Source: Bacteroidota bacterium | Lineage (GTDB): Bacteria > Bacteroidota > Bacteroidia > Flavobacteriales > Flavobacteriaceae | NCBI GenBank assembly: GCA_023387965.1 | Contig: JAEWHE010000042.1 | Location: 1 to 64,000, forward strand | Direction: 5' to 3' | Length of the DNA: 64,000 nt | The notes under the pieces: generated by a model | What the model was told of the DNA's origin: nothing | Seen by the model: the letters and a program-made list of their open reading frames with translations, nothing else | Database searches by the model: none | Made by a program: the position numbers and the translations under genes | Part shown: piece by piece, positions 43,632 through 51,234 of the stretch | Layout of the letters: each line of letters begins with the position of its first letter | Numbering within the stretch: the first letter of the stretch is position 1

Positions 43632-43883
43632 TTACAAAGCTGCAACGTGTTTAGTTAATTTAGATTTCAAGTTTGAAGCCTTATTGTTGTGGATGATGTT
43701 TTTCTTAGCCAATTTATCGATCATAGAAATTACACCAGCCAATTTAGAAGAAGCATCAGATTTATCAGTTGACAAACGCAAAGCTTTGATAGCATTACGA
43801 GTTGTTTTGTGTTGGTATCTGTTTAATACTCTCTTCTTTTCGTTACTTCTGATTCTTTTTAAAGCTGACTTATGATTTGCCAT
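43632..43883 (-). CDS. rpsT: 30S ribosomal protein S20
   Basis: An 83-residue, very basic, all-helical protein beginning MANHKSALKRIRSNEKKR, the S20 signature, with KTTRNAIKALR and KKNIIHNNKASNLKSKLTKHV following. It binds 16S rRNA early in small-subunit assembly. It is a single gene between its own terminator and the tRNA-Glu genes; a 147-base leader region upstream has no clear promoter or structured element that I can identify. Confidence 0.98.
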   Translation of the reverse strand: MANHKSALKRIRSNEKKRVLNRYQHKTTRNAIKALRLSTDKSDASSKLAGVISMIDKLAKKNIIHNNKASNLKSKLTKHVAAL

Positions 43884-44030
43884 TTTCTTTTTAATTTAAT
43901 TGTAATTGATAAAAAATACTAGTTAAAAAAGAAAAACCTCCCACAATTAAAAATCACTTTGGTTTTAACTAATAAAACAAAACCGAGACACTGATTTTTG
44001 TTTTATAAAACTAATTTACAACTAATTTTG

Positions 44031-44102
44031 TAGTCCGTAGGGGAATCGAACCCCTGTTACCAGGATGAAAACCTGGCGTCCTAACCCCTAGACGAACGGA
44101 CC
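44031..44102 (-). tRNA. tRNA-Glu (UUC), second copy
   Basis: Seventy-two bases on the minus strand fold into a cloverleaf: acceptor GGTCCGT/ACGGACT with a G-T first pair and discriminator A, anticodon TTC in GGTTTTCATCC, T arm AGGGGTTCGATTCCCCT. CCA is not encoded. It lies 36 bases downstream of a second tRNA-Glu and shares its promoter. Confidence 0.96.
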
Positions 44103-44138
44103 TTGCAATCTTTTTAAAGTTATAAAAGTTTAACTTTG

Positions 44139-44210
44139 TAGCCCGTGGGGGAATCGAACCCCCCTTACCAGGATGAAAACCTGGCGTCCTAACCGATAGA
44201 CGAACGGGCC
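44139..44210 (-). tRNA. tRNA-Glu (UUC), first copy
   Basis: Seventy-two bases, minus strand. Acceptor GGCCCGT/ACGGGCT, anticodon TTC, T arm GGGGGTTCGATTCCCCC. Its anticodon arm is identical to that of the copy at 44031-44102; acceptor, D arm and T stem carry differences. A perfect Bacteroidota promoter lies 20 bases upstream. CCA is not encoded. Confidence 0.96.
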
Positions 44211-44230
44211 ATGCTTCTTGATTGCGGATG

Positions 44231-44260
44231 CAAAAATACAACTATTTTTTATTCGCACAA
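44231..44260 (-). promoter_or_regulatory. Canonical promoter of the tRNA-Glu pair
   Basis: On the minus strand TTG (44258-44260), 19 bases, then TATTTTTG (44231-44238), which fits the Bacteroidota sigma consensus TTG-N19-TAnnTTTG exactly. The start of transcription is expected near 44224, about 14 bases before the first tRNA. No other promoter in the window is this good. Confidence 0.85.
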
Positions 44261-44288
44261 TAGCCAGATGCATTTTTTTTATTTTTTT

Positions 44289-45767
44289 TTAATACGCTTT
44301 CGCAAAAAGTACTCGCCCGGACGATGGTTTGCCAGTAAACACACAGCTTCCCGCCTCTTCTACTCGGTCCAAAGCAATACATCTGATGGTTGCTTTTGTG
44401 AGGTCTTTTATCTTTTCTTCGGTTTCCGGAGTTCCATCCCAATGAGCCGAAATAAAACCACCTTTGTTCTCTAAAACGTCCTTAAATTCCTCAAAAGAAT
44501 TTACCTCCGTAATGTGAGAATTTCTGTAACTCAATGCTCTACCAAATAAATTTTCCTGAATTTCATCAAGTAATGCCTGAACGTGGTTCACGATATTGTC
44601 TTTGAGAACAACTTCTTTGGTTAAATTATCACGTCTTGCCACTTCAAACGTACCGTTTTCTAAATCTTTTGGTCCCACGGCAATTCTAACCGGAACACCG
44701 CGAAGTTCATGCTCTGCAAATTTAAATCCAGGTTTATGAGTGGTTCTGTTGTCAAATTTTACCGAAATTTTTAGTTTTCTAAATTGAGAAACTAAAGTAT
44801 TGGCAACTTCAGAAATGGCTTCAAATTCTTCGTCTGTTCTGTGAATTGGAACAATCACAACCTGAATTGGCGCTAAATTTGGCGGCAAAACCAATCCGTT
44901 ATCATCAGAATGTGTCATAATTAAAGCTCCCATTAATCTGGTAGAAACACCCCAAGATGTTCCCCAAACGTGCTCTTGCTTTCCTTCTTGGTTGGCAAAT
45001 TTCACGTCAAATGCTTTGGCAAAATTTTGACCTAAAAAATGAGAAGTTCCGGCTTGCAAAGCTTTTCCGTCTTGCATTAACGCTTCGATACAATAGGTTT
45101 CTTCGGCTCCTGCAAAACGTTCTGTTTCAGTTTTTAAACCTTTCACCACCGGAATTGCCATAAAATTTTGGGCAAAATCCGCATAAACATTCATCATTTG
45201 TTCAGATTCTGCGATAGCTTCTTGCTTGGTTGCGTGAGCTGTATGACCTTCTTGCCAAAGAAATTCTGCTGTTCTTAAAAATAATCGGGTTCTCATTTCC
45301 CAACGAACAACGTTTGCCCATTGATTTATCAATAACGGTAAATCTCTATAGGATTGAACCCAACCTTTATAAGTTGACCAAATAATGGCTTCACTTGTAG
45401 GACGAACGATTAATTCTTCTTCGAGTTTTGCGTTAGGATCAACCATCAACTTACCCGGATTTTCCTCATCATTTTTCAACCTGTAATGCGTTACAATTGC
45501 GCATTCTTTAGCAAATCCTTCAGCATTCTTCTCTTCGGCTTCAAACATACTTTTCGGAACAAACAACGGAAAATAAGCATTTTGATGTCCTGTTTCTTTA
45601 AACATTCTATCTAATTCTGCCTGCATTTTTTCCCAAATTGCATAACCGTATGGCTTGATGACCATACAGCCTCTAACGCCTGAATTTTCGGCAAGATCTG
45701 CCTTGACAACCAGTTCATTATACCATTTTGAATAATCTTCTGATCTTTTGGTGAGATTTTTACTCAT
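44289..45767 (-). CDS. proS: Prolyl-tRNA synthetase (eukaryote/archaea-like type)
   Basis: A 492-residue class II synthetase of the short ProS type, without the bacterial editing insertion. It starts [24 protein letters not shown]. Motif 1 is in [26 protein letters not shown], motif 2 around [23 protein letters not shown], and motif 3 near [18 protein letters not shown]. The C-terminal zinc-type domain ends FAKAY. It charges tRNA-Pro in the cytosol. It is a single gene; the tRNA-Glu promoter lies just beyond its stop. No terminator is evident, so read-through into the tRNA genes is possible. Confidence 0.97.
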   Translation of the reverse strand: MSKNLTKRSEDYSKWYNELVVKADLAENSGVRGCMVIKPYGYAIWEKMQAELDRMFKETGHQNAYFPLFVPKSMFEAEEKNAEGFAKECAIVTHYRLKNDEENPGKLMVDPNAKLEEELIVRPTSEAIIWSTYKGWVQSYRDLPLLINQWANVVRWEMRTRLFLRTAEFLWQEGHTAHATKQEAIAESEQMMNVYADFAQNFMAIPVVKGLKTETERFAGAEETYCIEALMQDGKALQAGTSHFLGQNFAKAFDVKFANQEGKQEHVWGTSWGVSTRLMGALIMTHSDDNGLVLPPNLAPIQVVIVPIHRTDEEFEAISEVANTLVSQFRKLKISVKFDNRTTHKPGFKFAEHELRGVPVRIAVGPKDLENGTFEVARRDNLTKEVVLKDNIVNHVQALLDEIQENLFGRALSYRNSHITEVNSFEEFKDVLENKGGFISAHWDGTPETEEKIKDLTKATIRCIALDRVEEAGSCVFTGKPSSGRVLFAKAY

Positions 45768-45830
45768 GTTTAATATTTTGGCACAAATATTGTTTAACTT
45801 TATTTAACGAAATAGTTCAGCAAAACTAAC

Positions 45831-45838
45831 TAATTTTG
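45831..45838 (+). promoter_or_regulatory. Probable -7 box TAATTTTG before the Gly/Trp-rich lipoprotein gene
   Basis: Exact TAnnTTTG. Transcription would start near 45844, which makes the ATG at 45868, not an upstream TTG at 45841, the likely start codon. No clear TTG at -33. Confidence 0.45.
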
Positions 45839-45867
45839 TATTGTCCAACAATAAAATTGCTCGCGAT

Positions 45868-46884
45868 ATGAAAACTAATTACTTTTCTTCGAAAACAGTC
45901 TCCACTTATTCATTGATTGGACTACTGACAATTTTCCTCAGTTCTTGTTCATCTTACCAAAATGCGTCGTATTACGATACAGATGGTGTTTACCAAAGCA
46001 ACCGTCCTTCTGAAGAAAGAATTGTGGAAACTTCAACCGGAAACTATCAACCTGGATATTTTCAATCTTTACAAGAAGACCCAGAATTTTTTACTGATGT
46101 AGATAATTACCAATCCTCTTACCAAGAAAATGACAGCATTTATGTTGCCCAACAAGGGTATCCCGCTTGGGGAAGTTCTTCAGATAATGTTACCGTAAAT
46201 TTCTATGATAATAGTTGGGGTTGGAACGGCGGCTGGGGTCTTGGTTGGAACAACTGGTACGGTGGCGGTTGGGGTCTTGGCTGGAATAATTGGGGTTGGA
46301 ATGGCTGGTACGGTCCTGGATGGGGTCTTGGCTGGAACAACTGGTATGGCGGTTGGGGCTGGAACAACTGGGGTTGGGGAGGCTACTACGGAGGTTGGAA
46401 TAATTGGTATGGTAATAATTGGCACGGTAATAATTTTTACCGCCACTCTACATATTCTTATGGAAGACGCGGCAATTACATCAACAATACTGCTGGAAGA
46501 AGTAGAGATTCTTACTCTACCAATGGAAACGTAAGATACAGAAGCAACTCTTACAATACTGGAAGAAGAAGCGACGGCTACAACACTAATAATGTAGGAA
46601 CGCGTTTTAATTCTTCAAATACTGGAAGAAATTCAAACTATAATTCTAATGGAAGACCTGTGAATACCACCCGAAATAATTCGGCGACTCCTACAAGAAA
46701 TTATAATAATTCTACTAGAAATAATAATCAAAATTATAATACACCTACAAGAAACTCAGGCACGAGAAATCAAAGCGTAACGCCTTCAAGAAGTTACTCT
46801 CCAAGTCCATCTTCTGGTGGAGGAAGCCGCGGAAGTTCTGGTGGTGGAGGTGGAAGATCTGGTGGCGGAGGTCGCCGAGGTTAA
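45868..46884 (+). CDS. Low-complexity Gly/Trp/Asn-rich lipoprotein
   Basis: A 338-residue exported lipoprotein. The leader ends in lipobox FLSSC (Cys27 from the ATG at 45868). After an ordinary N-terminal stretch (to about residue 110) comes a block of near-perfect repeats of the kind GLGWNNWYGG (about 112-185). An Asn/Arg/Ser/Thr-rich region with TPTRNYNNSTRN follows, and a GGGGGRSGGGGRRG tail ends the protein. The C-terminal half is strongly basic. It could be a surface filament, matrix or polysaccharide-binding protein, but no domain supports that. The 46902-46937 terminator follows it. Function unknown. Confidence 0.8.
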   Translation: MKTNYFSSKTVSTYSLIGLLTIFLSSCSSYQNASYYDTDGVYQSNRPSEERIVETSTGNYQPGYFQSLQEDPEFFTDVDNYQSSYQENDSIYVAQQGYPAWGSSSDNVTVNFYDNSWGWNGGWGLGWNNWYGGGWGLGWNNWGWNGWYGPGWGLGWNNWYGGWGWNNWGWGGYYGGWNNWYGNNWHGNNFYRHSTYSYGRRGNYINNTAGRSRDSYSTNGNVRYRSNSYNTGRRSDGYNTNNVGTRFNSSNTGRNSNYNSNGRPVNTTRNNSATPTRNYNNSTRNNNQNYNTPTRNSGTRNQSVTPSRSYSPSPSSGGGSRGSSGGGGGRSGGGGRRG

Positions 46885-46901
46885 CCTAAAGTAAAACATA
46901 T

Positions 46902-46937
46902 AATACCCTTGACTGACTTCAGCATGGGTATTTTTTT
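46902..46937 (+). terminator. Intrinsic terminator after the lipoprotein gene
   Basis: ATACCC/GGGTAT stem with a long loop (containing TGAC...TTCA), followed by seven T. It places the next start codon at 46960 rather than at the in-frame ATG at 46909, which lies inside the hairpin. Confidence 0.75.
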
Positions 46938-46959
46938 GAACCATTTTGAAAATTTTGTT

Positions 46960-48453
46960 ATGAAAAAATATCTATTCCCCTTACTAACAATTGCCGCAAC
47001 CTTTGCCGCAAACGCTCAAGAAGTGAGTGATGCGTTGCGCTATTCACAAGACAACCTTACTGGAACTGCGCGTTTTCGAGCCATGAGTGGTGCCTTTGGA
47101 GCTTTAGGTGGAGATTTTTCTTCCTTAAACGTAAATCCTGCTGGTGGTGCTATTTTTACTACTAATCAAATGGCGGTTACCTTAAGCAGCATCAATACTA
47201 AAAATAACTCGGATTTTTTTGGTACCAAAACTGAAGACAAAGAAAACGCTTTTGATTTAAACCAATTAGGAGCTATTTGGGTTTTTGAAAATAGAAACTT
47301 AGACAGCAATTGGAAAAAATTCAGCGTTGGTATTAACTACGAAAACGCTAATAATTTCGACAACCGTCAGTTTTCTGCGGGATTGAATCCACAAAATTCG
47401 GTTGCTAATTATTTTTTAAGCTACGCAAATGGTATTCCGTTGCAGAACATCACGGGAACTCCGTTTGAAGCCATGACTTTTGCGGAGCAACAAGCTTATT
47501 TCGGGTACAACGGATTCCTCATTAATCCTTCAACTGATGTGGGAAATAATACTGCTTACGTTTCGAACGTTCCTGCCGGCGGAAATTATTTTCAGGAAAA
47601 TACCATCTTTGAATCTGGTTACAACGGAAAAATTTCTTTCAACGGAGCATTTCAATATACGGACAGATTTTATTTTGGACTAAACCTTAATGCTCATTTT
47701 ACGGATTATACCAGAAGAACAAGTTTCTACGAAGATTATCTCGACACGCCCGGAAGCTCTTCAACAACGGGAGTTCAAGCGCTTCGTTTCAACAATGAAT
47801 TATATACATACGGCAGCGGATTTTCGTTTCAGTTAGGTGCAATTGCAAAAGTTACTGACGAACTTCGACTTGGTTTGGCTTATCAGTCGCCAACTTGGAT
47901 GACTCTTTTTGACGAAGGTTACCAAAATATTTCTGTAGATTGTGCGGATTGTGGTGCCGGAATTATTGATCCGGGAACTATTATAATTTATCCGGAATAT
48001 CGCTTACAAACTCCTGGAGAATACACTGGAAGTTTGGCCTATATCTTTGGTGACAAAGGTTTGATTAGCGTTGATTATACGATGAAAGATTACAGCAGTG
48101 CTAAATTTCGCCCGAATGATTCTTTCTTTAACGGAAGAAATAACGAAATCGAATCGGTTTTAGATGCTACTTCTGAACTTCGTGTTGGTGCCGAAGCGCG
48201 AGCAAAACAATGGAGTTTCCGTGGTGGTTACAGATTTGAGCAAAGTCCTTACAAAAATGGTCAAACCGTTGGCGATCTTCACGGATTTTCTGCTGGTTTA
48301 GGTTATGATTTTGGCGGAACAAGATTAGATTTGGCGTATGCCTATTCAAAAAGAGAATTCAACCAAGGCTTTTTCTCGCAAGGTCTTGTTGATGCCCCAA
48401 CTATCGATGCAATAAACAATAACGTATCGCTTACCTTATTATTTAGTCTTTAA
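46960..48453 (+). CDS. OmpP1/FadL-family outer-membrane transport protein
   Basis: A 497-residue outer-membrane barrel. The signal peptide is MKKYLFPLLTIAATFAANAQ. The mature N-terminus EVSDALRYSQDNLTGTARFRAMSGAFGALGGDFSSLNVNPAG is the Bacteroidota FadL/OmpP1 hallmark, the segment that plugs the channel. Repeated amphipathic strands (FSVGINYENANNFDN, RFYFGLNLNAHF, LRLGLAYQSPTWMTLF) follow and the last strand ends NVSLTLLFSL. It should take up long-chain fatty acids or other hydrophobic compounds; the substrate is unknown. A terminator follows. Confidence 0.92.
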   Translation: MKKYLFPLLTIAATFAANAQEVSDALRYSQDNLTGTARFRAMSGAFGALGGDFSSLNVNPAGGAIFTTNQMAVTLSSINTKNNSDFFGTKTEDKENAFDLNQLGAIWVFENRNLDSNWKKFSVGINYENANNFDNRQFSAGLNPQNSVANYFLSYANGIPLQNITGTPFEAMTFAEQQAYFGYNGFLINPSTDVGNNTAYVSNVPAGGNYFQENTIFESGYNGKISFNGAFQYTDRFYFGLNLNAHFTDYTRRTSFYEDYLDTPGSSSTTGVQALRFNNELYTYGSGFSFQLGAIAKVTDELRLGLAYQSPTWMTLFDEGYQNISVDCADCGAGIIDPGTIIIYPEYRLQTPGEYTGSLAYIFGDKGLISVDYTMKDYSSAKFRPNDSFFNGRNNEIESVLDATSELRVGAEARAKQWSFRGGYRFEQSPYKNGQTVGDLHGFSAGLGYDFGGTRLDLAYAYSKREFNQGFFSQGLVDAPTIDAINNNVSLTLLFSL

Positions 48454-48473
48454 TTTTTTTCCAAAAAAATATA

Positions 48474-48501
48474 CTAAGCCGGAAACATTCCGGCTTTTTT
48501 T
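48474..48501 (+). terminator. Intrinsic terminator after the FadL-like gene
   Basis: AAGCCGGAA/TTCCGGCTT stem with a three-base loop, then seven T. It may also slow transcripts of the convergent peptidase gene. Confidence 0.9.
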
Positions 48502-49312
48502 ATGGTTTTTTGTACGATTTTCCTTCAGCCAAAAATTCAATTTTCCCCGAAATAGTTTCAAATTTCGTTTTTAGCGATTGCCTTCCGGTTTCAATATTTG
48601 GAACAAAAACAAAAAAATGCAAATGTGGTCCGGTTGACCAACCCACGTTACCACTCAAAGCTAAAACGGTTCCCACCTCCACTCGATCGCCTTTTTTCAC
48701 TTGAGCCGAATTTGTATCAATGTGGGTATATTCGGCAAAAGTGCCATCGTCGTGAAAAATTACCACAAAATTATTAAATTCCGCGCACGCTTTTTTCGGG
48801 CAAGATTCAGTATTTTTATCTTCAACATCTACCACAACTCCGCCACGAGATGCCAAAACTTCTGTTCCAATTGACATTGAAAAATCAAGGGCAAATTCTC
48901 CCTGATGCGAAATTTTTCCGTTATAACCCTGAATTACGTTGAACGTTTTCCCGGATTCGTACGGCAATTGGTAAGGAAAATTGGCATCATATTTTTTCAA
49001 ATTGATGTCGCCTAAAAAAAATGAACTTTGGTATTTAAAATTGAAGGCTTTTTTCAAATTTACAACGGAAAGATTGGTGATGGCAAAGCGTTTCGTTTGA
49101 GCTGGAACCAAAACATAACTTTCTTTCAAACTGCTTTTCATGTTTATCAATTCACTTCGAAACAAAACCGAAACCGGACAAAATTCATCGTTATCCGCAA
49201 AAACTACCGTCTTTCCTTCCACAAATTCGTGGTAAACTTTTACGTTTCTTTGCTGTGAAAAACCTGAAATAGCAATAAGAAAAACTATCAGCAATACACT
49301 TTTTTTAAGCAT
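48500..49312 (-). CDS. Exported M23-family metallopeptidase
   Basis: A 270-residue protein with a signal peptide (MLKKSVLLIVFLIAISGFSQ). The C-terminal half is a LytM/peptidase M23 domain: SHQGEFALDFSMSIGTEVLASRGGVVVDV gives the first His and Asp ligands, and STGPHLHFFVFVP the HxH pair. Such enzymes cut peptidoglycan cross-bridges or proteins. The N-terminal domain (about 25-115) is a beta-rich region of unknown kind. The ATG at 49312 is preferred over an upstream in-frame start at 49384. It is a single gene, divergent from rimO. Confidence 0.9.
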   Translation of the reverse strand: MLKKSVLLIVFLIAISGFSQQRNVKVYHEFVEGKTVVFADNDEFCPVSVLFRSELINMKSSLKESYVLVPAQTKRFAITNLSVVNLKKAFNFKYQSSFFLGDINLKKYDANFPYQLPYESGKTFNVIQGYNGKISHQGEFALDFSMSIGTEVLASRGGVVVDVEDKNTESCPKKACAEFNNFVVIFHDDGTFAEYTHIDTNSAQVKKGDRVEVGTVLALSGNVGWSTGPHLHFFVFVPNIETGRQSLKTKFETISGKIEFLAEGKSYKKP

Positions 49313-49399
49313 CTTTTGATTTAAAATAAAATTTAGGTGATTGCAATTTAAACAAAATTTAAATAACAATATTTTACGAAACAATTCATTTAAAAAGCG

Positions 49400-49407
49400 T
49401 AATTTTG
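49400..49407 (+). promoter_or_regulatory. Probable -7 box TAATTTTG of rimO
   Basis: Exact TAnnTTTG, 34 bases before the rimO start. The -33 region reads TTC rather than TTG at nearby spacings. Confidence 0.45.
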
Positions 49408-49441
49408 CACCCTTATTTCAATTTTATCGGATTATAAATCT

Positions 49442-50764
49442 ATGAGAACCAAAACATTAAAGAAAAATAAAATCAATGTTATCACTTTAGGATGTTCTAA
49501 AAACGTGTACGACAGCGAAGTTTTGATGGGACAATTACGTGCTAGTGGCAAAGATGTGGAACACGAAGCTCCTGCGGATCGCGAAGGAAACATTATTGTG
49601 ATTAATACTTGCGGTTTTATTGACAATGCAAAGGAAGAATCGGTTAACATGATTTTAAATTACGTCGATAAAAAAGAACAAGGTATCGTCGATAAAGTTT
49701 TTGTAACCGGATGTTTATCAGAACGTTACAAACCAGATTTGATTAAAGAAATTCCAAATGTGGATCAATATTTCGGAACCACAGAATTACCCGGATTGCT
49801 AAAAGCGCTTGGTGCGGATTATCGTCACGAACTTTTAGGCGAAAGATTAACAACAACTCCAAAAAATTATGCATATTTAAAAATTGCTGAAGGTTGTGAT
49901 CGTCCTTGTAGTTTTTGCGCTATTCCGCTGATGCGAGGCAAACACGTTTCGCAACCTATTGAGAAATTGGTGAACGAAGCAAAAGGTTTGGCTAAAAACG
50001 GCGTGAAAGAACTCATTTTAATTGCGCAGGATTTAACGTATTACGGTTTGGATTTATACAAAAAAAGAAATCTCGCCGAACTGCTTGAAAACCTTGCTGC
50101 CGTTGAAGGAATTGAATGGATTCGCTTGCATTATGCGTTCCCGACAGGTTTCCCGATGGATGTTCTGGATTTGATGAACCGCGAACCAAAAATTTGTAAT
50201 TACCTTGATATTCCGTTGCAACATATTTCCGATTCTGTTTTAAAATCAATGCGTCGCGGGACGACTCAAGCCAAAACTACAAAACTCATCAACGAATTTC
50301 GTGAAAAGGTTCCGGGAATGACCATTAGAACTACTTTAATTGTCGGCTATCCAGGCGAAACAGAGGAAGATTTTCAAATTTTGAAAAATTGGGTTGAAGA
50401 AATGCGTTTTGAAAGATTAGGTTGTTTTGCCTATTCTCATGAAGAAAATACCCATGCTTATCTGCTCGAAGACGATGTTCCCGCAGAAGTGAAACAGCAA
50501 CGTGCCAACGAAATTATGGAACTTCAATCTCAAATTTCTTGGGAGTTGAATCAGGAAAAAATCGGACAGGTTTTCCGTGTGATGATTGATAGAAAAGAAG
50601 GAAGTCATTTTGTAGGAAGAACAGAATTTGACAGTCCTGACGTGGATAATGAAGTTTTAATCGACGCTTCAACCGTGTATCTAAAAACTGGTGAATTCGT
50701 AAATGTTCGCATTACAGATGCCGCCGAATTTGATTTATATGGCGAAGCAATTTTAGAGAAATAA
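49442..50764 (+). CDS. rimO: Ribosomal protein S12 methylthiotransferase RimO
   Basis: A 440-residue enzyme that methylthiolates an aspartate of ribosomal protein S12. The N-terminal MTTase domain starts INVITLGCSKNVYDSEVL. The radical SAM cluster is C152, C156 and C159 (GCDRPCSFC) followed by AIPLMRGKHVS. The second-cluster cysteines are in TLGCSKN, INTCGF and VTGCLSERY. The C-terminal TRAM domain covers about 375-440. Length is typical. RimO rather than MiaB is favoured by the CAIPLMRG and CNYLDIPLQHISD segments. Monocistronic or leading the small secreted gene. Confidence 0.96.
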   Translation: MRTKTLKKNKINVITLGCSKNVYDSEVLMGQLRASGKDVEHEAPADREGNIIVINTCGFIDNAKEESVNMILNYVDKKEQGIVDKVFVTGCLSERYKPDLIKEIPNVDQYFGTTELPGLLKALGADYRHELLGERLTTTPKNYAYLKIAEGCDRPCSFCAIPLMRGKHVSQPIEKLVNEAKGLAKNGVKELILIAQDLTYYGLDLYKKRNLAELLENLAAVEGIEWIRLHYAFPTGFPMDVLDLMNREPKICNYLDIPLQHISDSVLKSMRRGTTQAKTTKLINEFREKVPGMTIRTTLIVGYPGETEEDFQILKNWVEEMRFERLGCFAYSHEENTHAYLLEDDVPAEVKQQRANEIMELQSQISWELNQEKIGQVFRVMIDRKEGSHFVGRTEFDSPDVDNEVLIDASTVYLKTGEFVNVRITDAAEFDLYGEAILEK

Positions 50765-50832
50765 TTTTTAAATACCTTTACAAAATAGGGTTTCGGCTTG
50801 ATTTTTGTTTAAATTTTGAAAAATAATTTACC

Positions 50833-51234
50833 ATGAAAAAAACAATTCTTCTCTTTATAACGTTTGCATTTTTAGGCACTTTTGAAGGTTTTTCGCAAGT
50901 TGACCGACGCATTGGTGCGGAACAACGATACAATAAACCGCGTAAAAAAAATGTGGTTAAAAAGGATCCTTCCGAACTTTGGGCTGATTACATGAAAAAA
51001 GAATTGAAGTTAGATGATTTGCAATATGCGGTTTTCAAAACTACGTTTGACGACCACCAAAGTCAAATTGATGAAATCATGAAAAGTGACGCTAGAACTG
51101 CGGAAAAGAAAGACCAATATAAAGCAATCACCGATAATATTAACCAAAAAGTGATGCCAGTTCTTTCGCCAGAGCAAAAGAAAAAATACCAAGAATTATT
51201 GGACGAACAAGAGAAAAAAATGTTGACAAATTAA
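50833..51234 (+). CDS. Small secreted helical protein, Spy/CpxP-like in outline
   Basis: A 133-residue protein with a signal peptide (MKKTILLFITFAFLGTFEGFSQ). The mature chain is charged and helical (SELWADYMKKELKLDDLQYAVFKTTFDDHQSQIDEIM ... LSPEQKKKYQELLDEQEKK). The L-SPEQ-KKKYQEL pattern recalls the Spy/CpxP and LTXXQ-type periplasmic chaperones. It follows rimO by 68 bases and its last four bases overlap the end of the convergent radical SAM gene. Role in envelope stress is an analogy only. Confidence 0.65.
   Translation: MKKTILLFITFAFLGTFEGFSQVDRRIGAEQRYNKPRKKNVVKKDPSELWADYMKKELKLDDLQYAVFKTTFDDHQSQIDEIMKSDARTAEKKDQYKAITDNINQKVMPVLSPEQKKKYQELLDEQEKKMLTN

Noticed and set aside
44011..44241. 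A minus-strand frame of 76 codons
   Set aside because: It runs straight through both tRNA-Glu genes and repeats itself because the two tRNAs are similar.
46180..46534. Frames on both strands over the Gly/Trp repeat
   Set aside because: Low-complexity GC-richer repeats keep all frames open; only the lipoprotein frame has a leader and start.
46909..46959. ATG at 46909 as the start of the FadL-like protein
   Set aside because: It lies inside the terminator hairpin of the preceding gene and puts 17 residues before a perfect signal peptide.
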